From Pseudomonadota bacterium (GTDB taxonomy: Bacteria > Campylobacterota > Campylobacteria > Campylobacterales > Sulfurospirillaceae): a stretch of 64,000 nucleotides of DNA. Location of the stretch: the NCBI GenBank assembly GCA_017860615.1, contig JAGDMU010000003.1, forward strand, positions 51,143-115,142, in the 5' to 3' direction. This document shows positions 25,093-33,734 of the stretch, piece by piece. The position numbers and the translations under genes are program-made. The notes under the pieces were generated by a model, which ran no database searches, was not told where the DNA came from, and worked only from the letters and a program-made list of their open reading frames with translations. Each line of letters begins with the position of its first letter. Position 1 is the stretch's first letter.

Positions 25093-25839
25093 TTATTTCA
25101 TCGCCTCAGTTTTAAGCCATAGAACAGCACCTAGCTCTACAGGATAACTTTTACCCTCTTTTTTGATCTTTTCATCATCGTCCATCAAAGCTGCAAATCC
25201 CCACCAACCCTCTTGTGGTAAGCTTACATGAAACACACCATTTTTATCAGCTTTAAATACTTGCGTAATGTACATTTCATTCGGTGCTTTAAGCCCCTTA
25301 GTATTGTAAAATTCTACTTCAACTTCTGCGTTAGGGACAGGTTTGCCTTTAAACAGTACTTGCGCACTAAAAATGTTTCCTGCATAAAGCGAGTATGGGC
25401 GAGAGAGGGGGATGATCTCTGCTTTAAGACCAATAGGTTTATCCCATCCCTCTCCTGAACCAAAGGCATCAATAATCGTTTTGGTTTGATGACGGATAAA
25501 TTTTTCCTCAGCAGGCTCAAAATAAGGCACAGGATCAACATAAAACTGATACACACCTGGTTCTTTAATGGTATATTCACTTTTCCATGTGGTGAGCTTA
25601 TTTTTTTCAACGGCTTGCAATATGTTTAAGAGTGATGTTTTTTTACCATCAAGAAAAACGCCAGCCTCTTTTGGCTTTTCCATATTCATAAGTTTTTGCT
25701 CAAAAGGGTGAGTAAACTCATAGTTAATGCTCACCTTGGTACTGCTGCCCTGCTCTATAACCGATTTATCAGTCATAACGGTTTGAAAATGAGCAAAGAG
25801 TGATGATGCACACACCAAAGATGCTAATAATACTTTCAT
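25093..25839 (-). CDS. nikK: Periplasmic nickel-uptake protein NikK (DUF4198 type)
   Basis: Secreted protein of the DUF4198/NikK group, first gene of the nickel ECF operon. The start is ATG 25839 (MKVLLASLVCASSLFAHFQTVM) because GAGGAG precedes it and the signal peptide begins there, not at the ORF-track start. The mature chain starts with His, a feature expected of exported metal-binding proteins. PYFEPAEEKFIRHQTKTI and NAEVEVEFYN are family-like segments. It is 248 residues. It presumably binds or delivers nickel to NikML in the periplasm. Confidence 0.8.
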   Translation of the reverse strand: MKVLLASLVCASSLFAHFQTVMTDKSVIEQGSSTKVSINYEFTHPFEQKLMNMEKPKEAGVFLDGKKTSLLNILQAVEKNKLTTWKSEYTIKEPGVYQFYVDPVPYFEPAEEKFIRHQTKTIIDAFGSGEGWDKPIGLKAEIIPLSRPYSLYAGNIFSAQVLFKGKPVPNAEVEVEFYNTKGLKAPNEMYITQVFKADKNGVFHVSLPQEGWWGFAALMDDDEKIKKEGKSYPVELGAVLWLKTEAMK

Positions 25840-25855
25840 ACAAATACTCCTCATA

Positions 25856-25884
25856 AATAATACCAAACTATATTTGGTATTATT
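25856..25884. promoter_or_regulatory. Perfect 12-bp inverted repeat upstream of nikK
   Basis: AATAATACCAAA and TTTGGTATTATT are separated by CTATA and lie directly upstream of the nikK ribosome-binding site. Position and symmetry suggest an operator for a dimeric regulator; a nickel-responsive repressor of NikR type is the obvious candidate. No nikR gene is in the window, and the half-site order differs from the H. pylori NikR consensus as I remember it. Confidence 0.6.
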
Positions 25885-26001
25885 GTGACATTTTGCGCAT
25901 AAATAAAAACTTAAATAGCTATCTAGAAAAGTAATTTATTATTCGAAAAGGCAGGCAGTTTTATATTAGGAAAGAGCAAAACTATTGAGAAGGTCCTTGC
26001 C

Positions 26002-27036
26002 TTAAGGCTGATTCGAAGCGTTTTTAATAGATGTAAATTGACTATGTAAAGTTTGAAGTGTCTGTAATGTTGCCATTTCATCGGCATTGTCTAAGCTAAA
26101 ATCAATATGGTGCGGTTTTTTGTAAACAAGATCATAGTATTCAACTAAGAGTATTTTTGCAACCTCTGCAAGATCATGCTTCTCATAAGCAATGATAACG
26201 GCTTCTTTCGCATTTTTTTTAATGTATGGTGCAATGATTTGCATCGCTTGATTAAAAAATTCTGGTGTTATACTCTCATAATCCTTTAAAATACGTTCGA
26301 CTCGCTGTGAAAGTGGTGCCGTAATTTCAACACGGTAGCCTTGTAACATACGTTCATGTAAAAGAGGTGGAACAGTGCATTTACCCATTCGTTTACTCTC
26401 AGCTTCAATGAATATATAGGCATTTGAGTCAATTTTACATAAAATTTCACATATACTATTTTCAAAGGCTTTTTGGCTGGGTTGTGCTCCTTTGATGCTT
26501 CCAAAACTCGACCCCAGATGATTGGCAAGCTTCTCAAGATCGATAGAGGGTTGAAGTGTTTGCAATAATTCACTCTTACCACAGCCAGTATTTCCACCAA
26601 GAACAATAAATCGATGATGTGGAAAGTTCTCAAGGTAAGTAAGCACATGCAAACGGTAACTTTTATAGCCACCGATCAGTCTGTAAACTTGATAGCCAAT
26701 ATGTGAGAGAATAATAGCAATAGAGCTGGACCTTAGGCCTCCACGAGCGCAATAAATGCCTATTTTTGAGCCTATTTTATAGGTTTTAGCGATCTCTTGA
26801 AGATGAAGTGCGACATTTTGGCAGATATAGCGTGCTCCCAAAATTTTGGCATCATTACGCGAAACCTGTTTGTAAAGTGTGCCTACTTCTTGGTGTTCAG
26901 CGTCACTCAGTGCATAGAAATTTTGAGCATTAGGGATATGTGATTCGTAAAACTCTTTGGGGCTACGTGCATCGATTAAAAGATCAAAGGTAGATTTTTG
27001 TGCTATAAAATCATCGACTTCTAATTCACTTAACAT
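26002..27036 (-). CDS. selU: tRNA 2-selenouridine synthase
   Basis: SelU (MnmH) replaces sulfur of 2-thiouridine at the wobble position of tRNA with selenium from selenophosphate. The N-terminal rhodanese domain carries the active cysteine in IYCARGGLRSSS near residue 95. The C-terminal P-loop domain has LGGNTGCGKSELLQ and binds the geranyl/tRNA substrates. At 344 residues it is normal length. It overlaps the HIT gene by 7 bases. Its presence implies a selenophosphate synthetase elsewhere in the genome. Confidence 0.92.
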   Translation of the reverse strand: MLSELEVDDFIAQKSTFDLLIDARSPKEFYESHIPNAQNFYALSDAEHQEVGTLYKQVSRNDAKILGARYICQNVALHLQEIAKTYKIGSKIGIYCARGGLRSSSIAIILSHIGYQVYRLIGGYKSYRLHVLTYLENFPHHRFIVLGGNTGCGKSELLQTLQPSIDLEKLANHLGSSFGSIKGAQPSQKAFENSICEILCKIDSNAYIFIEAESKRMGKCTVPPLLHERMLQGYRVEITAPLSQRVERILKDYESITPEFFNQAMQIIAPYIKKNAKEAVIIAYEKHDLAEVAKILLVEYYDLVYKKPHHIDFSLDNADEMATLQTLQTLHSQFTSIKNASNQP

Positions 27037-27521
27037 GAAAGATACTCAGGTACAAGCCCTTTAAGATGTGTATAGATTTTTTCAAAATCGGTTCCATAGA
27101 CTCTGGTATCTGCAATGGTTGTAATGAAATTGGTATCGCCAAGCCATCTTGGAATCACATGGTAATGAATATGCTCTGCAATGCCAGCTCCACCACTTTT
27201 CCCAAGATTCATGCCAAGATTAACACCTTGTGCGCCAATACCCTCTTTGAGCATCCTAACACAGCGCTGAACCATAAACGAGATATGTAGCCACACTTCT
27301 GGATCAAGTTCTTCTATTGAATCTGTATGATGATGTGGAATCACCATAAAATGACCTGGTGAATAGGGATAACGGTTCATAACAATAAAACAAAGTGCAT
27401 CGCGGTAAAGAACATGATGTTCAACATCTCGTTCTGGATGCTCTGTAATATTGCAAAAGACACATCCTTCTGGTTTTTCAGTGAAATAAACATCACGCCA
27501 AGGAGCATACATATAATTCAT
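27030..27521 (-). CDS. HIT-family nucleotide hydrolase/transferase
   Basis: A 163-residue histidine-triad protein with the active-site motif HIHYHVIPRW near residue 118 and the N-terminal zinc-type pair CVFCNI. This branch resembles Ap4A phosphorylase/hydrolase-like HIT proteins. ATG 27521 shares one base with the trpC stop (TAATG); a second Met three codons later is an alternative. The exact substrate is unknown. It sits in the trpC-selU string, as I recall from C. jejuni. Confidence 0.88.
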   Translation of the reverse strand: MNYMYAPWRDVYFTEKPEGCVFCNITEHPERDVEHHVLYRDALCFIVMNRYPYSPGHFMVIPHHHTDSIEELDPEVWLHISFMVQRCVRMLKEGIGAQGVNLGMNLGKSGGAGIAEHIHYHVIPRWLGDTNFITTIADTRVYGTDFEKIYTHLKGLVPEYLSC

Positions 27522-28309
27522 TAATCAACTCTTTTAATAGCTTCTAAAGATGCTTGGATGTCTGGTTCACGCATAAAATATTCGCCAATCAAAAAAGCAT
27601 CTGCACCAATTTTACTTAAGTGTTGGATCGTCTCTTTATCATTGAGTCCGCTTTCTGCTACGATGATTTTTCCTTGAGGAATGAGTGGCATAAGCTTCTC
27701 TGTTAAGCTCATATCCATCTCAAAAGTCTCAAGGTTACGGTGATTGATACCGATGATATTAGCACCTGCAAAGATCGCTTTGATGAGATCTTCTTTATCA
27801 TGTATTTCGACTAAAACTTCGAGTCCAAGTCGTAATGCATACTCTAAAAGATGCTTCAATTCGGCTTTTGTGAGTGCTTTAGCGATCAATAGTATAAAGT
27901 CAGCACCGTAAACGAGGGCTTCTAAAATTTGGTATTCATCGACAATAAAATCTTTTCGTAAAAGAGGTGTTGGCACATAACGGCGAATCTGAGTCAAGTA
28001 CTCTAAGCTTCCTTGGAAATAGTGAGGTTCTGTTAAAACAGAGATAGCATCTGCACCTCCAAGTTCATACGCTTTGGCAATGGCCAGTGGATCAAAATCT
28101 GCTTTGATAACCCCTTTACTCGGACTTGCTTTTTTCACTTCAGCAATAATACGGTAAGGATTCTCAGGTGTTGCCTTAAGATATGGCTTAACATCACGAG
28201 GCATAAAAGGGTTAAATGCAAGGCTTCTGCCCAACCAGTCAATGGTATACTCTTTTTTCTTCTTCTCTAAATCCTCACGAGTACGTCTGATAATTTCATC
28301 TAAAATCAT
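27521..28309 (-). CDS. trpC: Indole-3-glycerol phosphate synthase
   Basis: TIM-barrel enzyme of tryptophan synthesis that closes the indole ring. The stand-alone 262-residue form is not fused to TrpF. Motifs are [38 protein letters not shown] and [12 protein letters not shown]. The ORF track begins at 28333; ATG 28309 ([18 protein letters not shown]) is the family start and overlaps the preceding lipoprotein stop (ATGA). No other trp gene is near, so trpC is separated from the main pathway cluster. Confidence 0.95.
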   Translation of the reverse strand: MILDEIIRRTREDLEKKKKEYTIDWLGRSLAFNPFMPRDVKPYLKATPENPYRIIAEVKKASPSKGVIKADFDPLAIAKAYELGGADAISVLTEPHYFQGSLEYLTQIRRYVPTPLLRKDFIVDEYQILEALVYGADFILLIAKALTKAELKHLLEYALRLGLEVLVEIHDKEDLIKAIFAGANIIGINHRNLETFEMDMSLTEKLMPLIPQGKIIVAESGLNDKETIQHLSKIGADAFLIGEYFMREPDIQASLEAIKRVD

Positions 28310-29577
28310 GGTGCTTTTTTCTCTTTCAAACATTTTTTAATTGCTTCAATATGTGCAGCAACCTCTTCTTCCATAACATTCTCACCAAAGTATTTCATAA
28401 TATTATACGCCTCTTCACACTGCCCTTGCTTGTAAAACCCCCATGCTAATGAATCGAGGTAATAAGGTGAATTTGGTTCTAATTTTAGGGCTTCTTGTAC
28501 TAAAGCAATTCCTTTTTGGATATTGATATTATGATCAATCAACAAATAGCCGTAGTAATTAAGATAAACAGAATCTTTGAGTAAGCTTGTGACTTCATCA
28601 AACTTTTGAGAAATGGACTGAAGTGCTTCAGGAGAAAGCTTCGTTTTGTTGAGTTCATACTCATAAATAGCCATTTTCCCTAAATAATCGAGATTTTTGC
28701 TCTCATCATAGAGTTTTTCAGCCAAAGTATAGGCTTCTGTAAATTTTTTCTGTGTTGCATAGATTTGAAGCAAAATATCTTGATTAAATCCTGTTTTTTC
28801 CAAAAAGGTTGTAGCCCCTTTGACATCTTTGATATACATCATAAGCTCTACGATTTTTTTAGCAATTTCATCACTTTGCTGCTCTTTATAGAGTTTTTTA
28901 TACGTGGCGATAAGACCTTGAACGTTGCGATCTCGTCCATAGATTTCAATCAATTTAAAGCAGGTGTGATTGCCACAGCCTTCCATGTTTGCATAGGTTT
29001 CAAGATACGCTACTGCATCATCTTTTCGACCTAAAAATCGGTATAAAAGCTCAACGATATTGATCAAAATCTCTTCGCTTTGCTCTTGCTTGTAGGCACT
29101 TTCAAAGTATTTGAGCGCTAAATCATAGGCTTTCATCTGTAAATAAAGATTGCCCGCAATGCTGAGATGTTGTACACTTTTGTCGTATTCAATCAATTTC
29201 AAAATCTCTTTCTCAGCTTCTTCATAGCGCTTTTCTTTCACAAGTTGCCCGACAAGTAAACGGTTAAAGTTTTTCTCCTCAGGGTATTTTGTGATTCCTT
29301 GCATAATCAGATCACGTGCATCTGGATCACCTAAAATAAAAGCAAGTCCTGCATCTTCAGTAAGGTAAACTTTCTTCTGGCTCTGTTCATAGAGTGTATG
29401 ATAAATTTTGCGCGCGTTGACATAATCGCCATTTTGTTGATAATCTAATGCTTGTAAGATAAGATTGTCTTCTTCTTCAAAAACTTTTTTAGTGCTTTCA
29501 CTGGTAACAACAACTTCTTTAGTGGCGCATCCTACCAATAAAAAAAGAACGACTATAAGCGAATAATACCGGGACAT
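28306..29577 (-). CDS. TPR lipoprotein
   Basis: A 423-residue protein with a lipoprotein signal ([17 protein letters not shown], lipobox LVGC) followed almost entirely by tetratricopeptide helices, for example [49 protein letters not shown] and [19 protein letters not shown]. It is probably anchored in the outer membrane facing the periplasm and acts as a protein-interaction scaffold. The function is unknown. The start overlaps the upstream YkgJ-type gene by 25 bases. Confidence 0.8.
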   Translation of the reverse strand: MSRYYSLIVVLFLLVGCATKEVVVTSESTKKVFEEEDNLILQALDYQQNGDYVNARKIYHTLYEQSQKKVYLTEDAGLAFILGDPDARDLIMQGITKYPEEKNFNRLLVGQLVKEKRYEEAEKEILKLIEYDKSVQHLSIAGNLYLQMKAYDLALKYFESAYKQEQSEEILINIVELLYRFLGRKDDAVAYLETYANMEGCGNHTCFKLIEIYGRDRNVQGLIATYKKLYKEQQSDEIAKKIVELMMYIKDVKGATTFLEKTGFNQDILLQIYATQKKFTEAYTLAEKLYDESKNLDYLGKMAIYEYELNKTKLSPEALQSISQKFDEVTSLLKDSVYLNYYGYLLIDHNINIQKGIALVQEALKLEPNSPYYLDSLAWGFYKQGQCEEAYNIMKYFGENVMEEEVAAHIEAIKKCLKEKKAP

Positions 29578-29933
29578 TCTGCAACTACCTCGTCAATGTT
29601 TTCTTTAAAATATTCCCAAAATGGGAATGTACGGCACTGTGAAGGGCGTACGTCGTAGATACGACACATCTTTTTTTCCATATCGAAAAAGACGCAACCA
29701 TAGCCGCCTTCGTACATGATCTCTTTAATCGTGAAACGATAGCGAATTTTTAGTAAATAGTCATTGATAAACGCCTCTTTTGTAAGAGAAAGTTTTTCTG
29801 CAATAGCGCTTATCTCTTCTTGGGTAACCCATATGTACCCACTCTCCCCTACACAACATTTTCCAGAGCAACTTTGACATGCTTTTGGATCAAATGCATA
29901 AGGATATCCTTCGCAGTGCATTAATTTTGCCAT
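29553..29933 (-). CDS. YkgJ-type cysteine cluster protein
   Basis: A 126-residue member of the zinc/iron-chelating cysteine-cluster family (UPF0153-like). Nine cysteines are visible at residues 7, 19, 22, 26, 27, 80, 90, 100 and 120, including CQSCSGKCC near the N-terminus and the signature CRIYDVRPSQCRTFPFW. It probably binds a metal ion or cluster; no enzymatic role is established. It overlaps the methyltransferase gene upstream by 13 bases and the lipoprotein gene downstream. Confidence 0.85.
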   Translation of the reverse strand: MAKLMHCEGYPYAFDPKACQSCSGKCCVGESGYIWVTQEEISAIAEKLSLTKEAFINDYLLKIRYRFTIKEIMYEGGYGCVFFDMEKKMCRIYDVRPSQCRTFPFWEYFKENIDEVVAECPGIIRL

Positions 29934-30619
29934 GTGACACTCTGTGTTTGAGACTGTTTAAAAATGGCTTGAACACGCTCGCTAAATACTTCATCTTTAT
30001 AGATAAACAATGGTGGATGTACTTTACAAAGTGCTTTGGAATTTTTACGTGCGCGAATAAGCACTAAAGATGCCTCTTTCTCCTCTTTGGGATGAACAAA
30101 ACAGATATTCTCAACATTGAGTCCATTACTAAGCAGGGATGCCATGAGGTGGTCTAACTGTTTAGCATCGTAGCAAAAGCAAAAATACCCACGATTGGAG
30201 AGTGTCTTAGTGACCTTGCTTGCAAAAGCTTCAAAAGGAAGTGCACTGCTATGACGACTTAAAGAAAGTGCAGTATCTTCGCTCTTCTCCCCACCTTTGT
30301 GATAAAAAGGAGGATTTGAAACGATCATATCCCATTTGTGTTCGAATTTTGTCTTCAAAAAATCGTTACATGTAACACTAGCAATTGCTATACCATTTTG
30401 CTCTGCATTAGCATGTGCAATCGTACAGTTTAGTTCTTGGATATCTAAAAGATGCATCTTCACATGAGGAAAATCACGTTTAAGCAAAAGCCCCAAAATA
30501 CCACATCCACACCCTACATCAAGAATCTCGCCTTTGGGTGCGAAAGAGCTGATAAAATCATACAGTAAAAGCGTGTCACTGTTGTAACGATACCCACGTT
30601 CAGGTTGAAATAAATTCAT
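29921..30619 (-). CDS. TrmN6-like tRNA adenine-N6 methyltransferase
   Basis: SAM-dependent methyltransferase of the TrmN6/YfiC type. The 232-residue protein shows the SAM motif EILDVGCGCGILGLLLK near residues 31-47 and the N6-adenine signature SNPPFYHKGG near residues 101-110. The E. coli family member modifies A37 of tRNA1-Val; the target here is inferred. It starts 3 bases after the giant coiled-coil gene and overlaps the YkgJ gene, so all are read from one strand without gaps. Confidence 0.82.
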   Translation of the reverse strand: MNLFQPERGYRYNSDTLLLYDFISSFAPKGEILDVGCGCGILGLLLKRDFPHVKMHLLDIQELNCTIAHANAEQNGIAIASVTCNDFLKTKFEHKWDMIVSNPPFYHKGGEKSEDTALSLSRHSSALPFEAFASKVTKTLSNRGYFCFCYDAKQLDHLMASLLSNGLNVENICFVHPKEEKEASLVLIRARKNSKALCKVHPPLFIYKDEVFSERVQAIFKQSQTQSVTWQN

Positions 30620-30622
30620 AGT

Positions 30623-33600
30623 TTAATGATATACCCTGATTTGAAAGCCTCTCGCTTTATCTTGCTCTATGTTAGAAAGTGCATAGCTGATCTTTGCACC
30701 CTCTCCCACGTAAGATTCAACAAGCTCACCACCCGCTTTTGCTCGTGCTTTTCCAAGACCAATGTTTGCAAGCCCGCTAATACGGTCAATCTCAGTGTCT
30801 TCAACTCCCACTTTTTTACTTTTAATCAATTTAAGTGAAGCAAAACCACCGTTATCAACAATCGGTGCAACTTCAAAGAAGTACGAACTGTCGTACTTCG
30901 CTAGGAACGTTTGCACCTCTTTTTTACATGTTTCTGAAATGGCATTAACCCCTGTGCCCATATCAGTACAGGTCACTTTATCGATCATCGTTAATTTTTG
31001 ACCTTTTGGTGCAGGAGATGATGAAGTCTTAGCCACAGTAACTTTTGGCGCTGTTGTCTCTAAAAGCTTGATTTTTTCATTCAATGTTTTAATCGTCTGT
31101 TCATTAGACGCAATGCGTTTATTAAGTTCATCTTGGCTTTGGGCTAGTGCACTCTCTTTTTGTTTCAGCTCTTTTTCCAATGCGATAATTTTAAGTGTTT
31201 CATCTTTTTTACTTGCACCCAGTTGTGTCTCTTTGGCTTTAAGCTCCGCTTGCAAGGCTTTGGTTGCTTCTAAATGCTGAAGTTCTTTTTGTTTGAATTC
31301 ATCTTTGAGCTTTGTTAAACTCTCTTCCAAAGAAGCTTTGAGTGCTTCTGTCTTTTTATAGTTCTCTTTATTAGCAACGATAGTTGCTTCTTTGGCTTTA
31401 AGCTCTTTTTCTAAAGCAATGCTTTTAAGTGTCTCTTCTTTATTGGAAGCGTTCAATTGACTCTCTTTTGCCTTGATTTCACCTTGAAGGGCTTTAATCT
31501 CAGCAAGACGTTGAAGCTCTTTTTGTTTAAACTCTTCTTTGGTTTTTGTGAGATTCTCTTCTGTTGAGGCTTTTAAGCCTTCAAGTTTTTTAACCCCTTC
31601 TTTACTCGCGACAATCGCTGCTTCCTTGGCTTTTAACTCTTTCTCTTTTTCTTTGATAATATCTAAATACTCAATCTCTTTACGACGTAGTTCATCTTTA
31701 AGACTAACCATTTTGGCATCTTCACTGATACGATTTTTTTCAAAGGTTGCAACTTTGGCTTTAAGCTCTTCAACCTGTTTATTGGTTGCTTTGGTAGCAT
31801 TATCTTCGGCATCTTTGAGTTTTACATGCAAGGTTTGAATGGTTCCTTCATGACGAGCATTTTCGGTTTGAATTTTTTGAAGCTCAATCGCTTTGGTTTT
31901 AATCTCTTTTTCTAAAGCAGCGATTTTGAGGGCTTCTTCTTTTCTATTGGAAACAATAGCCGCTTCTTTGTCTTTAATATCCGCTTGTAAAAGCTGAATT
32001 TTAGCGATATAGTCACCCTCTTTTGTTTTAGTAGTGTTTCTTAGTTCATCCAAAGAAGCACGAAGCTCTTTTAGTTTTGATTCATCACTCTCTTTAGACT
32101 TTTGAGTTTCTGTTCTAAACGCAACAATTTGTGTTTTTAGGCTTTGAAGTTCTTTCTCTTTTTCGTCATTTTTCAGTTTCAACTCATTGTTAGATGCTGT
32201 AAGTTCAGTGACATGGAACTGTATGCGTTCGTTATTCTCTTTAGCCGTCGCTTTGTATTCGTTCAGTTGTTTATCAAGCTTTTCAACAAGTTCTTTTTTT
32301 GAGGCATCAAAGTTAGCAATTTTTTCATTAAAGACTTTATAGTTTTTGTTATGAATTTTATCGTTTTCATCAACGCGTTTTTTAACTTCAGCTTCAAAAT
32401 TAAGCTTTTCACTGTTCAAAAATGCAATTTTATCGTTTAACTCTTTGATACTACTCTCTTTTTTAGCAATTTCTTCTTTAAGCTTTAAAATAGAGGTATT
32501 TAAGGCTTTTTCGCTATTTTGCGCGTTTTCTTCAAGCATTTTGTTAGTAGCGCTAAGCTCTTTGTTGAGTTTTTTCTCATCTTCAAGATAGGTTCTAAAT
32601 TTGTTAAAGTCTTTTTCATTCTCAAGCATTAAAGCATCAATATGCTTTTTAGCGCTTGCAAGTTCACTATTAATCCCTTTTATCTTCTCTTCTTGAAGTG
32701 CCATTTTTTTCACATGATCTTCATCTTGCATCGCCATATCTTGGCGATTCTTTGCTATGAGTTTTTCAGTATCGACTTTAAGTTGTTCGATTGTTTTGGC
32801 GTATTTAGCAATTTCTTCTTTATGTTTTTGCTCATTGATAACCAGTGTTTGAGTCTGTTTACTCATAAGCTCATTTTTCTCTTTAGCCGCTTGAACTATC
32901 TCTTCTTTGAGCTTATTAATCTCATCTTGTTTGCGGACAAAAGCGGTTTTAGCCGTTTCATTATTGGTGTTAATTTGCTCATTTAAAAGAACAATTTGGT
33001 CATTTAAGAATTTGATTTTCTCTTTATAGTCTGTCAATTTTGACTGTTCATCTTCTCGTGCTTGTTTAATCGCAATATGTTTTTTCTCTTCATCTTCAAT
33101 CGCTTTAGCTTTAAGCTCTTCGATTTGACCTCTTAAGGTGTTGGCTTCGATGTTTGCTTTTTGTGAAATCACAACATTCTCTTTTTGCAGTTCATTGATT
33201 TTCATGGTTAAATCGCTGATATTGCGGTAATGTTGCTGTTCGGCTTCGTTAAGGCGCTCTGTATTTTTATTGGTCCATTGACTGCGTTGCTCTTCAAGTT
33301 CATTTTGTTGTTCGTCAAGTTTTTTAGAGAGTTCATTTTTTTCATTCGCCATCAGCAAGTTGTCGTGTTGAACAAAAAGCAGTGTTTTTTGCAATTTATT
33401 GATCATGCGTTTAAAATCTTGTTTGGTAAGTTCCGATTCCGCGATTGGATTACCTTTCTCATCATAGTAGGCATCTTCAAAAAGATTGCCATCTTTGCTC
33501 TGCTCAATAGTGGCTTCTTTGTCTATATATTGCTTTTGTATGTCAAGGGGTAAGTCACTAAATTTAACATCATTTTTACTGATGTATTTTTCTGTGAGCT

Positions 33601-33718
33601 CATCAAAGGAGATACCACCAAAATTACCATATTGGACGGAGGCAAAGCCTCCGACTACAATAACGAATCCAAGAGCAATATTTAAAATCTGCGAAGAAGA
33701 AAGAGCAATTTTTGCCAT
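30623..33718 (-). CDS. Giant envelope coiled-coil protein, 1031 aa
   Basis: No named family recognised. A single N-terminal membrane helix (ILNIALGFVIVVGGFASVQYG, residues 12-32) is followed by a short non-helical part, then about 770 residues of uninterrupted Lys/Glu-rich coiled coil. It ends in a globular domain of about 140 residues starting at KVTCTDMGTGVNAISETCKK and running through VDNGGFASLKLIKSKK...GLGKARAKAG, loosely reminiscent of OmpA-like peptidoglycan-binding domains. Two nearby cysteines could form a disulfide, which favours a periplasmic location. The rod contains a 78-residue tandem repeat near its C-terminal end. A structural tether or spacer in the envelope is a guess. Confidence 0.85.
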   Translation of the reverse strand: MAKIALSSSQILNIALGFVIVVGGFASVQYGNFGGISFDELTEKYISKNDVKFSDLPLDIQKQYIDKEATIEQSKDGNLFEDAYYDEKGNPIAESELTKQDFKRMINKLQKTLLFVQHDNLLMANEKNELSKKLDEQQNELEEQRSQWTNKNTERLNEAEQQHYRNISDLTMKINELQKENVVISQKANIEANTLRGQIEELKAKAIEDEEKKHIAIKQAREDEQSKLTDYKEKIKFLNDQIVLLNEQINTNNETAKTAFVRKQDEINKLKEEIVQAAKEKNELMSKQTQTLVINEQKHKEEIAKYAKTIEQLKVDTEKLIAKNRQDMAMQDEDHVKKMALQEEKIKGINSELASAKKHIDALMLENEKDFNKFRTYLEDEKKLNKELSATNKMLEENAQNSEKALNTSILKLKEEIAKKESSIKELNDKIAFLNSEKLNFEAEVKKRVDENDKIHNKNYKVFNEKIANFDASKKELVEKLDKQLNEYKATAKENNERIQFHVTELTASNNELKLKNDEKEKELQSLKTQIVAFRTETQKSKESDESKLKELRASLDELRNTTKTKEGDYIAKIQLLQADIKDKEAAIVSNRKEEALKIAALEKEIKTKAIELQKIQTENARHEGTIQTLHVKLKDAEDNATKATNKQVEELKAKVATFEKNRISEDAKMVSLKDELRRKEIEYLDIIKEKEKELKAKEAAIVASKEGVKKLEGLKASTEENLTKTKEEFKQKELQRLAEIKALQGEIKAKESQLNASNKEETLKSIALEKELKAKEATIVANKENYKKTEALKASLEESLTKLKDEFKQKELQHLEATKALQAELKAKETQLGASKKDETLKIIALEKELKQKESALAQSQDELNKRIASNEQTIKTLNEKIKLLETTAPKVTVAKTSSSPAPKGQKLTMIDKVTCTDMGTGVNAISETCKKEVQTFLAKYDSSYFFEVAPIVDNGGFASLKLIKSKKVGVEDTEIDRISGLANIGLGKARAKAGGELVESYVGEGAKISYALSNIEQDKARGFQIRVYH
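31160..31640 (-). repeat. 234-bp tandem repeat inside the coiled-coil gene
   Basis: The protein segment beginning KELKAKEAAIVASKEGVKKL recurs 78 residues later as KELKAKEATIVANKENYKKT. The blocks FKQKELQ.L...KALQ.E.KAKE.QL.AS and ETLK.IALEKELK are also repeated at the same spacing. At DNA level the two copies are visible about 234 bases apart. Boundaries are approximate. Confidence 0.75.
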
Positions 33719-33734
33719 TAATACAATGCCTTCA

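Noticed and set aside
25985-26020. Terminator of selU (GCCTTAAGGC)
   Set aside because: The palindrome is short with no loop and no T-run; too weak to annotate.
31100-33300. CRISPR-like or satellite array in the coiled-coil gene
   Set aside because: Repetition comes from heptad coding and one 78-residue duplication; there are no constant repeats with unique spacers.
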